A stretch of 64,000 bases of DNA from Falsochrobactrum shanghaiense (GTDB taxonomy: Bacteria; Pseudomonadota; Alphaproteobacteria; Rhizobiales; Rhizobiaceae). The position numbers and the translations under genes were made by a program. The notes below the pieces were generated by a model. That model searched no databases. It was not told the DNA's origin and saw only the letters and a list, made by a program, of their open reading frames with translations. Where the stretch lies: assembly GCF_003149535.1 (NCBI RefSeq), contig NZ_QGDB01000001.1, forward strand, positions 310,001-374,000, written 5' to 3'. Positions 27,846-35,881 of the stretch are shown here, piece by piece. Numbering within the stretch: position 1 is the first letter of the stretch; each line of letters starts with the position of its first letter.

Positions 27846-28272
27846 ATTGTTTCCGGCAACAGGTTTTTTCGGATCGCAAGCTGGTAATTTCTTCTTTTTG
27901 AATAAGAAAGCAACCGCTTGATGACGATTTGGGGCCGGAGCGGTCTTTCAGCACGCGGTTTCCCCAATCTTCCGTGCCTCTTTCGTTTGCTTTCGATCGG
28001 GCAGCCCGCGCCATCAACTTTCGTTTATACGCATAACTTAAGTATCAATACTGAACCTGCCTCAATCAAAAGATATATAACAAGATTAATTTAAGAAACC
28101 CCCATAAACCTTGGGAATAGATATTAATCCAATAAACATGTTTTCTCTTTGGTTATTTTTCATATGATTTCGGTAATCCTTATTGCAAGCGTAAGGGCAT
28201 AACAAAAAATGATAATGGCGCCAATATCACAATAACATAGGAAAAATAAACTTAACTTTTAAGGGGTTAGCT
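27846..28272. promoter_or_regulatory. Long AT-rich divergent region between glpR and a secreted protein gene
   Basis: A 427-bp gap without a credible gene. The glpR-proximal half holds TTTCGTTTGCTTTCG (27981-27995), a direct TTTCG repeat that may be a GlpR site. From about 28020 to 28265 the sequence becomes strongly AT-rich and unlike its surroundings, with a small dyad CCTTA/TAAGG (28179-28197). A Shine-Dalgarno AAGGGG precedes the ATG at 28273. AT-rich promoters of this type are typical targets of silencers such as MucR in this group. Confidence 0.5.
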
Positions 28273-28953
28273 ATGTCTAAACTGGGTATCCTTTGCTTGT
28301 CTGGCGCATTTCTTCTTTATGGAGGGATGGCGTTTGCACAGACTGTCAATGTCGACAACGGCACCAATTCCGCAGCGCAAGCGGGTTCATCATCCATTGC
28401 GATCAGCGGCGGCAATGTCTCACCAAACAAGATCAGAACGACGGTTCCGGCGTTTGCGCCGGGGCTGGTCGCTGCGGGGGTTCATTCCTGCGCCGGCTCA
28501 ACGAGCGTCGGCGTGGGAGCGACCGGATGGGGCTTCGGCTTCGGCAGCACCTATGAAATGCGTGAATGTAACCGCCGCGCCTATGCCGCAGCCCTTCTGG
28601 GCATGGGGCACAGGGGAGCGGCACTCGACCTGATCTGTCTCAACAAGGAAGTCAGATCGTCCCTGAACGCAACCGGCGTTGCCTGCCCGTCACAGGCGCT
28701 GGCCACCCGCACCGCAGCTCCGGCACCGGCAAGAAGGGCGGTGCTCGCATCCGCTCCTGCGGAACCGGCACCCGTTGCGGCAGCACCTGCGCCAGCCCGG
28801 CGAACAGCCGCAGCAGCACCGGCAGGGCGCAACCGCACTTATTCCGCAAGAGCACTCGGCCTTTCGTCCAGTGACCTGCGGTCCAAGGGCTGCGTCTTGC
28901 GGACCACCAGTCAGAATGGCCGCGCCTGGCATTGCCCGCAGCCGGTCATGTGA
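28273..28953 (+). CDS. Secreted Ala/Pro-rich protein of unknown function
   Basis: A 226-residue protein with a clear signal peptide (MSKLGILCLSGAFLLYGGMAFA, then QTVNVDNG). The mature part has an N-terminal Gly/Ser/Val segment, a central region with several Cys (HSCAG, MRECNRR, LICLNKE, VACPS), a low-complexity Ala/Pro/Arg linker (about 150-190) and a C-terminal segment with two more Cys (SKGCVLRTT, WHCPQPV). Cys pairs suggest periplasmic disulfides. I do not recognise the family. The strong Shine-Dalgarno and signal peptide support a real gene. It is followed by another small exported protein. Confidence 0.75.
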   Translation: MSKLGILCLSGAFLLYGGMAFAQTVNVDNGTNSAAQAGSSSIAISGGNVSPNKIRTTVPAFAPGLVAAGVHSCAGSTSVGVGATGWGFGFGSTYEMRECNRRAYAAALLGMGHRGAALDLICLNKEVRSSLNATGVACPSQALATRTAAPAPARRAVLASAPAEPAPVAAAPAPARRTAAAAPAGRNRTYSARALGLSSSDLRSKGCVLRTTSQNGRAWHCPQPVM

Positions 28954-29018
28954 CTGACGGACGACCACAGTGACTGCGCATCAACCGCACATATGCGTCT
29001 CACCGTTGATGTAGCCTT

Positions 29019-29053
29019 CTATCCATGGCTGGCGGGCATTCGGCCATGGATAG
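29019..29053. repeat. Perfect 11-bp inverted repeat between the two secreted-protein genes
   Basis: CTATCCATGGC (29019-29029) and GCCATGGATAG (29043-29053) form a perfect inverted repeat with a 13-nt spacer, each arm containing CCATGG. There is no T-tract, so it is not a simple terminator. It lies 66 bp before the ATG of the Gly-rich protein and could be a leader hairpin or an operator. Confidence 0.6.
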
Positions 29054-29118
29054 CGGGGTGTATCGTCGGGATATGCCTGGCAAGCAACGAATTGCCAACA
29101 ATCGGAGGAGTCAAAATC

Positions 29119-29508
29119 ATGAAAAAAGTTCTTTTTGCAGCGGTGGCGCTGATCGCCGCAAGTGCTCTGCCAGCAGCATCACAAACCATCAACTGGGGCG
29201 GTCAGTATGGCGGTAACAGTCAGGCCGGTTCAACCACCACCGGTTTTGGTTTTGCCGGATCGACAGCCGCAGGCGGCGCGCAGACCAATGGCTGGGCCAA
29301 TGGCAGCGGCAGTGTTGTAGGCGGCGCTATCGTCGTCCCGCCATTTGGTGTTAGCGCTGGTATCGGTTCTGGCACATTCAGCGCAGGCGCAAACGGCCAG
29401 TCGCAAGCTATGTCACAGTCAGGCGCCGGCTTTCTCGGAACAACGTCAGGCGAGGCTTATGGCAGCGCCTCCGGCGGTTCTTCCGGCAGCATCCAGCTCC
29501 GACCCTAA
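29119..29508 (+). CDS. Small secreted Gly/Ser-rich protein
   Basis: A 129-residue protein: signal peptide MKKVLFAAVALIAASALPAASQ, then about 105 residues dominated by Gly, Ser, Ala, Asn and Gln (GGQYGGNSQAGSTTTGFGFAGSTAAGGAQTNG split over many GxS/GxG motifs). The composition resembles surface, fibril-forming or adhesin-like low-complexity proteins. The family is unknown. GGAGGAG at 29104-29110 fixes the start at 29119 and rules out the longer reading from 28993. It shares strand and style with the preceding secreted protein and may be co-regulated with it. Confidence 0.75.
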   Translation: MKKVLFAAVALIAASALPAASQTINWGGQYGGNSQAGSTTTGFGFAGSTAAGGAQTNGWANGSGSVVGGAIVVPPFGVSAGIGSGTFSAGANGQSQAMSQSGAGFLGTTSGEAYGSASGGSSGSIQLRP

Positions 29509-29593
29509 GTTTTTATGGGCCGTGTCCCTATTGGAAGAACAACACCGTTCAAAAAAATCAATGGAGTTTTCGGCCTTGTCCGAGGAAACACGC

Positions 29594-29698
29594 AGGAGGC
29601 TTCTTGGATTCCTCCCGCTAACGAAAGAATGAGAGTCCACACCCCCCTCAAGGATACCCACTCTCATTCTGTAGGGGCAGATGAAAATCTGCCCCTAC
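29594..29698. repeat. Cluster of three consecutive inverted repeats
   Basis: Three stem-loops follow one another: GGAGG/CCTCC (about 29595-29613), AGAATGAGAGT/ACTCTCATTCT (29626-29636 and 29660-29670, 23-nt loop), and directly adjoining GTAGGGGCAGAT-GAAA-ATCTGCCCCTAC (29671-29698), a perfect 12-bp stem with a GNRA tetraloop. They fill the 285-bp gap between the Gly-rich protein gene and the convergent LuxR-type gene. The last could terminate transcription from both sides although no long T-tract is present; a small RNA or REP-like element is also possible. Confidence 0.65.
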
Positions 29699-29793
29699 AC
29701 TCTTGTTTAGCGATCTGAATGGGAATGCGACAGGATCAGAGACGGATCGGCCACCAAATATGGGGCCTGAACGATTTGGGTCGTGGTGACGAT

Positions 29794-30555
29794 TTAATCG
29801 CCGTTGAATTTATTTCCGTACATTTTATGCAGTTTGCAGGCAACTTCCGTCCGGTTGGCAGCGCCGATCTTCTTCATGATGTTATGGACATGGGCCTTGA
29901 CGGTCCCCTCGCTCATGCCCAGTTCAAAGGCGATGACCTTGTTCGATTTGCCGACCCTTATGGCATGCACGACCTCGATCTCGCGCGCCGTCAGCAGTTC
30001 GCCCAGCACATCGTCGTCAATATCCCGCGCCGCAGGCTTCTTGAGCATGGATGCAGGCACATACATGCCCCCCGCCATAGCCAGATGAATGGCCTCGACG
30101 CATATCTTGATGTCGACTGAAGTTGGAATATATCCGCGTGCTCCAATCTCCATGGCGCGAACCACCTGCGGCCAGTCCTCGCGCTCGGCGAGCAGTACCA
30201 CCGGAACCGGCTGCCATGCCTGGATCACCGTTTCGACTTCCTCAGAGAAAAATGGATCGGCAAGACGCCGCGAACCGATATGCATCAGAATGACGGCCGC
30301 GCCATCAAGCGGCATATCCCTGGTGATCGTGGCATGGGAGATGACGGGCAGTTTCAGCCCATTCATCGCCAGGCCATTATAAAGGCATTCACGCTCCAGA
30401 TTGCTTTTGCAAACGAGCAGGAGATGACGCCCGCCATGCGAAGACAGTTCCTGTTTTCGTTCTTCATTTTCCGGGCCTGCACCTATTCCAATCAATGCTC
30501 CATTATTGGTCCCGTCAGGTGCAGCCCATAGATATTGCTCCCTCATTTCAAGCAT
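29794..30555 (-). CDS. LuxR/NarL-type regulator with degenerate receiver domain
   Basis: A 253-residue regulator. The C-terminal GerE-type HTH is complete (LTAREIEVVHAIRVGKSNKVIAFELGMSEGTVKAHVHNIMKKIGAANRTE). The N-terminal half has the length and hydrophobic pattern of a response-regulator receiver (HLLLVCKSNLERECLYNGL ... AVILMHIGSRR ... VPVVLLAERED), but the expected acidic pair and phospho-acceptor Asp are not visible; LMHIG stands where the Asp would be. Phosphorylation is therefore doubtful. Start 30555 (MLEMREQYLW) has GGGGGA upstream. No histidine kinase or luxI gene is nearby. Confidence 0.85.
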   Translation of the reverse strand: MLEMREQYLWAAPDGTNNGALIGIGAGPENEERKQELSSHGGRHLLLVCKSNLERECLYNGLAMNGLKLPVISHATITRDMPLDGAAVILMHIGSRRLADPFFSEEVETVIQAWQPVPVVLLAEREDWPQVVRAMEIGARGYIPTSVDIKICVEAIHLAMAGGMYVPASMLKKPAARDIDDDVLGELLTAREIEVVHAIRVGKSNKVIAFELGMSEGTVKAHVHNIMKKIGAANRTEVACKLHKMYGNKFNGD

Positions 30556-30751
30556 TATTCGGTCCCCCTGTTTATTCAGGCTTTTTTTAAGCACAGACTG
30601 ATAACTGCCGAAAAAAGCAGCATTTCAGTCGATTTTTTATTGCTAACCCCGATATAGACGGGCCTATTATTGCTATTGCTAAATAATCGTGTCATTAACT
30701 TAGGTTAGCGGTTTTCCGAAAATCGCACTGGCTATAAGAATGACCTTGGGG

Positions 30752-30782
30752 AACGAAAGATATAGTTTCTATAACTTTCGTT
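30752..30782. promoter_or_regulatory. Near-perfect 31-bp palindrome ahead of the Crp/Fnr-type gene
   Basis: Outer arms AACGAAAG (30752-30759) and CTTTCGTT (30775-30782) enclose a second dyad TATAG-TTT-CTATA (30761-30773), with only an A/A mismatch between them. It ends 17 nt before the ATG at 30800. It could be the operator of the regulator itself or a 5'-UTR hairpin next to the ribosome-binding site. Confidence 0.65.
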
Positions 30783-30799
30783 GGGCATAGGCAGTAAAG

Positions 30800-31564
30800 A
30801 TGCAGCGCGGTAACAGGCATAACGTAGCCCCGCCTACCGAAGCTCTGGTTGGTTTATTGGAGTCCTCTCCAATTCTGGCCGAGTTGGGAACCGCTGAGCT
30901 AAGCGCGCTTGCTTCCCTCGCTGTTACTGAAAACCAATATCCCGCAGATGTCATTATTATCGATCAGGGCGAGCGCATCCGCAGCGTCCATCTGGTTTTG
31001 TCGGGCTGGGGCTGCGTGTATCGCGATCTTGCCAATGGCAAGCGACAGATCATTGATTTTCCCATGCGGTGCGATTTCGTGGGCCTGAGAACCGCCGATG
31101 GCTACAGCTATAACACGATCGCCTCGATTACACCGATGTCGCTGTTTGAAATTCCGCTTCCCTCGCTGGAACGGGCCATAAGGCAGGCGCCCAAACTCAG
31201 TTTCATGCTCATCGAAATGCTTTCGAGGCAGCGCTCGATGCTGATCGAGCATCTCACCAATGTCGGCTGTCGAAGCGCCTTCGTGCGCACCGCCCATCTC
31301 TTGCTGGAACTTTCGGACCGTGTGCGCGCCTGCGGCAGCGGCGATCCGGATTCGTTTTATTGCCCTCTCACCCAATATCAGCTTGCCGATGCGCTGGGGC
31401 TCACGCCCATTCATCTCAACCGCATGCTGCGGGAATTGCGCGAGGAAGGGCTGGTTATGTTCAAGTCCTACAAGGTGGAAATTCTTGACCGGGACCGCCT
31501 GATTAGCATTGCCGAATATGACGGCGAGTTCATGCGGATGTCCGTCTTCGGCAAGGATGAATAG
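30800..31564 (+). CDS. Crp/Fnr-family transcriptional regulator
   Basis: A 254-residue protein with an N-terminal cyclic-nucleotide-binding-like beta-roll (about 25-145, including VTENQYPADVIIIDQGERIRSVHLVLSGW) and a C-terminal HTH (TQYQLADALGLTPIHLNRMLRELREEGLV, about 193-221). It lacks the N-terminal Cys cluster of oxygen-sensing FNR, so it does not look like an Fe-S sensor. It is divergent from the LuxR-type regulator with a 244-bp gap between their starts, and the two may share control. Effector unknown. Confidence 0.9.
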   Translation: MQRGNRHNVAPPTEALVGLLESSPILAELGTAELSALASLAVTENQYPADVIIIDQGERIRSVHLVLSGWGCVYRDLANGKRQIIDFPMRCDFVGLRTADGYSYNTIASITPMSLFEIPLPSLERAIRQAPKLSFMLIEMLSRQRSMLIEHLTNVGCRSAFVRTAHLLLELSDRVRACGSGDPDSFYCPLTQYQLADALGLTPIHLNRMLRELREEGLVMFKSYKVEILDRDRLISIAEYDGEFMRMSVFGKDE

Positions 31565-31614
31565 GCGTGGGGAAATCTGTGGGGCGGTTTTCTGGAAAGC
31601 TTGATGCTTAACAA

Positions 31615-31691
31615 TGGTCGGAGTGAGAGGATTCGAACCTCCGCCCCCCTCGTCCCGAACGAGGTGCGCTACCAGGCTGCGCTACACTCCG
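31615..31691 (-). tRNA. tRNA-Pro (CGG anticodon)
   Basis: The minus strand folds into a complete cloverleaf: acceptor CGGAGTG/CACTCCG, D-arm GCGCAGCCTGGTAGCGC, anticodon stem CCTCG/CGAGG around loop TTCGGGA (anticodon CGG), T-arm with GGTTCGAATCC, discriminator A and encoded CCA at 31617-31615. It reads CCG proline codons. Confidence 0.97.
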
Positions 31692-31778
31692 TGACCATGT
31701 GGCCGTGACCATCGAGGCGGCTTATAGCGCCGCATCATTCAGGCCGCAAGAGCATTGCCCGCATTTTCGACGGGATTT

Positions 31779-32624
31779 TCAACTGGAAGCGAAAACCGGC
31801 ATTGCACCTGCCCCATAGGCGATGAAATCCGGGTTGGCAAAGCCCGTCAGCGTACCGTCCGCACGCCGCCCATAGGCAAGCGGTGCGCCGTCGAATGTGG
31901 CGGTCATTCCGCCTGCCGCACGCAGCACCGCGTCACCCGCTGCCGTATCCCATTCCATCGTCGGACCAAAGCGCGGGTAAATATCCGCCTCGCCGCACGC
32001 AATCATGCAGAATTTGAGCGAGGAACCCACCGAAATGAACTGATCCAGCCGGTTGTCGTGCAAGAAACGCTCGGTCTGCTGTGTCCGATGCGAGCGACTG
32101 CATACGACCACCGGATCGGGCGGCGCGATGCGCGCATTAATGGCGCGGGTTTGCCCTATTTCATGCGCCGCACTCGTGCGCATTTCGACCGCCCCGTCAG
32201 GTCCGCCCATATAGAGCAGGTTTCGCGTGGGCGCATAGACCAGCCCCAAAACAGGAACTCCATCTTCGATCAGCGCGATATTGACGGTGAAATCGCCATT
32301 GCGCTTGAGAAATTCGCGCGTTCCGTCCAGTGGATCGATCAGGAAGAATTTTTGCCCCAGATCGGCAGGCAGGCGACCGGCTGCGGCCTCTTCTTCCGCG
32401 ACCACCGAAATTTGCGGCGCGATGGCAGCAAGGGCTGCAAGAATGACCGCTTCGGCGGCGCGGTCGGCCTCGGTGACGGGCGAGAGGTCTTCCTTGCTGT
32501 AAACCGCGCAGCCATCCTCATAATGGCGCATGATGACGCGACCGGCCTCAAGTGCTGCCTCCTGCAAGGCGGCAAGCATGGCGCTGCCGTTCGGTTCGGC
32601 CTTTTGAGAATGGAATGCTGTCAT
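31779..32624 (-). CDS. cysQ: 3'(2'),5'-bisphosphate nucleotidase
   Basis: A 281-residue inositol-monophosphatase-superfamily enzyme with all Li-sensitive phosphatase motifs: VVAEEEAA (about 75-82), LIDPLDGTREFL (about 98-109) and the C-terminal EWDTAAGDAVLRAAGG. CysQ hydrolyses 3'-phosphoadenosine 5'-phosphate, the by-product of PAPS use. It begins 3 bp after cysNC, so it belongs to the sulfate activation operon. Confidence 0.93.
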   Translation of the reverse strand: MTAFHSQKAEPNGSAMLAALQEAALEAGRVIMRHYEDGCAVYSKEDLSPVTEADRAAEAVILAALAAIAPQISVVAEEEAAAGRLPADLGQKFFLIDPLDGTREFLKRNGDFTVNIALIEDGVPVLGLVYAPTRNLLYMGGPDGAVEMRTSAAHEIGQTRAINARIAPPDPVVVCSRSHRTQQTERFLHDNRLDQFISVGSSLKFCMIACGEADIYPRFGPTMEWDTAAGDAVLRAAGGMTATFDGAPLAYGRRADGTLTGFANPDFIAYGAGAMPVFASS

Positions 32625-32627
32625 TTT

Positions 32628-34562
32628 TCAGATCGACCAGGAATCACTGCCATAACTGCCGATGATACCGCGACCGGCAAGATATTTCTCCACTTCCGCG
32701 ACGAGTTCGTCAATGGTGCGGCCGGTCGTTTGCAGATGCAATTCGGGCGCGGTCGGCGCTTCATAAGGCGAGTCGATCCCGGTAAAAGCCTTGATTTCGC
32801 CGCGCAGCGCCTGCGCATAAAGCCCTTTCGGGTCGCGCGCCATGCATTCCTCGATGGGGGTATCGACGAAGATTTCGATGAATTCGCCTTCCGGCAGCCG
32901 CGCGCGCACGCGATCGCGCTCGGCACGGAACGGCGAAATGAAGGAAACAAGGGCGATAAGGCCCGCATCGGCCATCAGCCGGGCCACTTCACCGATACGG
33001 CGGATATTTTCCGCGCGATCTTCATCGGAGAAGCCCAGATCGCTGTTGAGGCCATGGCGGATATTGTCGCCATCAAGCAGATAAGTATGCTTGCCCAAGG
33101 CATGCAGGCGCTGTTCGAGCCGGTCGGCGATGCTGGATTTTCCCGATGCCGAAAGCCCGGTGAACCAGAGCACTGCCGGCTTCTGGAATTTCTGCGCAGC
33201 GCGCGCCTGCCTGTCGAGATCGAAAGCCTGCAAGTGAATATTGGTCGCCTGACGCAATGCAGCTTCAATCATGCCCGCGCCAACGGTTGCGTTGGTGAGC
33301 CGGTCGATGAGGACAAAGGCGCCGGTGCCGCGATTGACCCCATAGGGATCGAAGGCGATCTGTTCCACTGCCTGAAGATGGCAGAAGCCGACTTCGTTGA
33401 GGTCGAGTTGTGCGGTTTTCTCGCGGGCAAATGTGTTCACATCGGTCCGATGAGCTATTTCGCTCACCACAACCGGCGTCTGATCGGTTTCGGTGCGCAG
33501 CAGATAGGAGCGGCCCGGCTGCAACGGCTCTTCACCAAACCAGACGATGTTTGCCGTAAAGCGATCCGCCACTTCGGGGCGTTCTTCCGTGCCGACCAGC
33601 ATATTGCCGCGCGAGACTTCGATCTCGTCCTCCAGCACAAGCGTCACCGCCTGCCCTTCGGCAGCGCTTTGCAGATCGCCATCGTAAGTGACGATGCGTT
33701 TGACCCGCGATTGCTTGCCGGATTTGGCGACCACCACCGCATCGCCGGTTGCAATCGACCCTGCGGAAACCGTGCCGGAAAAGCCGCGAAAACCGGCATC
33801 GGGCCGGTTGACATATTGCACAGGAAAGCGAAACGGCCTTGCGGCGGCTTCGGTATCGATGCGCAAGGTTTCCAGATGTTCGAGCAGATAAGGTCCTTCA
33901 TACCAGCCGGTTCGCGGTGAAAGACTGCTGACATTATCGCCAAAGCGGGCCGAAAGCGGGATGGCCTGAATGCTGGCGAAATTCAGTTCACCCGCAAAAC
34001 TTCTGTAATCCGCGGCAATCGCGTCGAAAACATCTTGCGAAAAATCGACCAGATCAATCTTGTTCACCGCAAGCACGATATGGCGGATGCCAAGCAGGGA
34101 AGCGATAAAGGAATGACGGCGCGTCTGTGTCAGCACGCCCTGCCGCGCATCGATGAGCACAATCGCCAGATCGGCCGTGGATGCGCCGGTCGCCATATTG
34201 CGGGTATATTGGGCATGGCCCGGCGTGTCGGCGACGATGAATTTGCGGCGCGGGGTGGAAAAGAAGCGATAGGCGACATCGATGGTGATGCCCTGCTCGC
34301 GCTCTGCTTCCAGACCGTCCACCAGCAGTGCGAAATCGAAATCGTCATCGGTGGTGCCAAATTTGCGGCTGTCATTCTTCAGCGTCGCCAGCTGGTCTTC
34401 AAAAATCAGCCGCGTATCATAGAGAAGGCGACCGATAAGCGTGGACTTGCCGTCATCGACCGAACCGCAAGTCAGAAAGCGCAGCAATGTCTTGCGTTCC
34501 TGATCCGCCAGAAAATTGCTGACGGCATCATCGCCAGCGGGGAGCTTGACCACGGTGTTCAT
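32628..34562 (-). CDS. cysN: Bifunctional sulfate adenylyltransferase subunit 1 / adenylylsulfate kinase
   Basis: A 644-residue CysN-CysC fusion (NodQ-like). The N-terminal GTPase has the P-loop [10 protein letters not shown] near residue 32, [13 protein letters not shown] near 110 and the NKID box, followed by EF-Tu-like beta-barrels. The C-terminal APS kinase has the P-loop GLSASGKSS at residue 469 and DGDNIRHGL near 497. With CysD it makes APS from sulfate and ATP, and the kinase domain makes PAPS. The start overlaps the cysD stop by one base. Fusion is normal in rhizobia. Confidence 0.96.
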   Translation of the reverse strand: MNTVVKLPAGDDAVSNFLADQERKTLLRFLTCGSVDDGKSTLIGRLLYDTRLIFEDQLATLKNDSRKFGTTDDDFDFALLVDGLEAEREQGITIDVAYRFFSTPRRKFIVADTPGHAQYTRNMATGASTADLAIVLIDARQGVLTQTRRHSFIASLLGIRHIVLAVNKIDLVDFSQDVFDAIAADYRSFAGELNFASIQAIPLSARFGDNVSSLSPRTGWYEGPYLLEHLETLRIDTEAAARPFRFPVQYVNRPDAGFRGFSGTVSAGSIATGDAVVVAKSGKQSRVKRIVTYDGDLQSAAEGQAVTLVLEDEIEVSRGNMLVGTEERPEVADRFTANIVWFGEEPLQPGRSYLLRTETDQTPVVVSEIAHRTDVNTFAREKTAQLDLNEVGFCHLQAVEQIAFDPYGVNRGTGAFVLIDRLTNATVGAGMIEAALRQATNIHLQAFDLDRQARAAQKFQKPAVLWFTGLSASGKSSIADRLEQRLHALGKHTYLLDGDNIRHGLNSDLGFSDEDRAENIRRIGEVARLMADAGLIALVSFISPFRAERDRVRARLPEGEFIEIFVDTPIEECMARDPKGLYAQALRGEIKAFTGIDSPYEAPTAPELHLQTTGRTIDELVAEVEKYLAGRGIIGSYGSDSWSI

Positions 34563-35482
34563 CAGAAATAGCCCTCACGCTTTTTCTTTTCCATCGAACC
34601 GGCTTCATCGCGATCGATGGCGCGACCCTGACGCTCCGACGTGCGCGCGATCAGCATTTCCTCGACAATTTCCGGCAGGCTTGAGGCGCTCGATTCAATC
34701 GCCCCGGTCAGCGGATAGCAGCCGAGCGTGCGAAAGCGCACCAGCCGCTCTTCGGCCTTTTCATGCGGTGCAAGCTTCATGCGGTCATCATCGAGCTTGA
34801 TGAGCATCCCGTCGCGTTCGACTACAAAACGGCGAGCGGCAAAGTAAAGCGGCACGATGGGGATGTTTTCCTGCAAGATATATTGCCAGATGTCGAGTTC
34901 CGTCCAGTTGGAGAGCGGAAACACACGGATCGATTCGCCTTTGGCAATGCGGGTATTGTAGATCTTCCACATTTCGGGACGCTGGTTCTTGGGGTCCCAG
35001 CCGTGCTGGCTGTTGCGGAAGGAGAAAATACGCTCCTTGGCGCGGGATTTTTCCTCGTCGCGCCGCGCGCCGCCAAAGGCTGCATCAAACCCATATTTGT
35101 CGAGTGCCTGCCGCAGCGCGACGGTCTTCATGACGTGGGTGTGCACATTCGAGCCATGGCTGAAGGGGCCGACGCCATCGCGCACCCCATCTTCATTGAT
35201 ATGGACCAGCAGCTCGAAGCCTTTTTCGCGCGCCTGGGCATCGCGAAATTCGATCATTTCGCGAAATTTCCATGTCGTATCTACATGCAGAAAGGGAAAA
35301 GGCGGCGGAGCCGGATAAAACGCCTTCATCGCCAGATGCAGCATGACCGAGGAATCCTTGCCCACCGAATAGAGCATGACCGGATTGGAAAAAGTCGCAG
35401 CCACCTCGCGGAAAATATGGATAGCCTCGGCTTCGAGCCGCTGGAGGTGGGTTAAATTCTTGGTCAAGGGCGCATGATGCAC
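34562..35482 (-). CDS. cysD: Sulfate adenylyltransferase subunit 2
   Basis: A 306-residue PAPS-reductase-fold ATP sulfurylase subunit. The PP-loop is [21 protein letters not shown] (about 34-54), followed by [14 protein letters not shown] [19 protein letters not shown], and [17 protein letters not shown] near 140. First gene of cysD-cysNC-cysQ. It provides APS for the reductive operon at 42.85-47.6 kb. Confidence 0.96.
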   Translation of the reverse strand: MHHAPLTKNLTHLQRLEAEAIHIFREVAATFSNPVMLYSVGKDSSVMLHLAMKAFYPAPPPFPFLHVDTTWKFREMIEFRDAQAREKGFELLVHINEDGVRDGVGPFSHGSNVHTHVMKTVALRQALDKYGFDAAFGGARRDEEKSRAKERIFSFRNSQHGWDPKNQRPEMWKIYNTRIAKGESIRVFPLSNWTELDIWQYILQENIPIVPLYFAARRFVVERDGMLIKLDDDRMKLAPHEKAEERLVRFRTLGCYPLTGAIESSASSLPEIVEEMLIARTSERQGRAIDRDEAGSMEKKKREGYF

Positions 35483-35881
35483 GACATTCTCTCCCGGAAA
35501 CCGGACAGGCTGAAATTTGCGGGAAAGACGGCGAATGCCTCATCCGGCGCAGGCGTGATAAAGCGTGTCGCGATCTTTCAGATTCGCTCCTTACGCTTTC
35601 AGTTTTTGTTTTTTACGCATGTCGTTATCCCGAAACCGGTTCCCACTTTCGGGCGACATGCTTTAGTGCCCGCATTGTCGCGAAAGCCGGACCAAAAGGA
35701 AAAGAACGCTATCGCTTATTATGAAAAGCCTGCGTTAAAACTTGCCCGCTTTTGTCTGTCCACGGGAACAAACTTGCGCCATCCGGGAAAAGCGCCCGTC
35801 GCGGCAAGTTACGAAAAATCCTACTAAATTTGTGGGAAAAGAGTAGATGCCCGTCGGACCAGACCGCCGCGGGACCGGAAA
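35483..35881. promoter_or_regulatory. 399-bp gene-free region between cysD and babR
   Basis: Contains the promoter of cysD and the 3' end of babR, plus the 45-bp palindromic element described separately at 35617-35661. No convincing gene, T-tract terminator or known operator is visible in the rest. A plus-strand reading frame across it overlaps the palindrome and the start of cysD and is not coding-like. Confidence 0.5.
35617..35661. repeat. 45-bp nested palindromic repeat, copy 1
   Basis: Outer arms GCATGTCG (35617-35624) / CGACATGC (35654-35661) and inner arms CCCGAAA (35629-35635) / TTTCGGG (35647-35653). A second copy with the same 45-bp length and register lies at 50878-50922. Shared positions are GCAT at 1-4, AAACCG at 17-22, CACTTT at 28-33 and ATGC at 42-45, followed by TTTA in both. 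It resembles the short dispersed palindromic elements common in Rhizobiales genomes. Confidence 0.78.

Noticed and set aside
29515-29718. A 67-codon plus-strand frame after the Gly-rich protein
   Set aside because: It runs through the three inverted repeats and has no ribosome-binding site or codon bias; the DNA is better explained as structured intergenic sequence.
31755-33920. A 721-codon open frame on the plus strand
   Set aside because: It lies antisense to cysQ and cysNC, whose motifs are clear; GC-rich third positions keep the antisense frame open. No family resemblance or ribosome-binding site.
35474-35827. A 117-codon plus-strand frame upstream of cysD
   Set aside because: It crosses the 45-bp palindromic element and part of cysD; composition is not coding-like.
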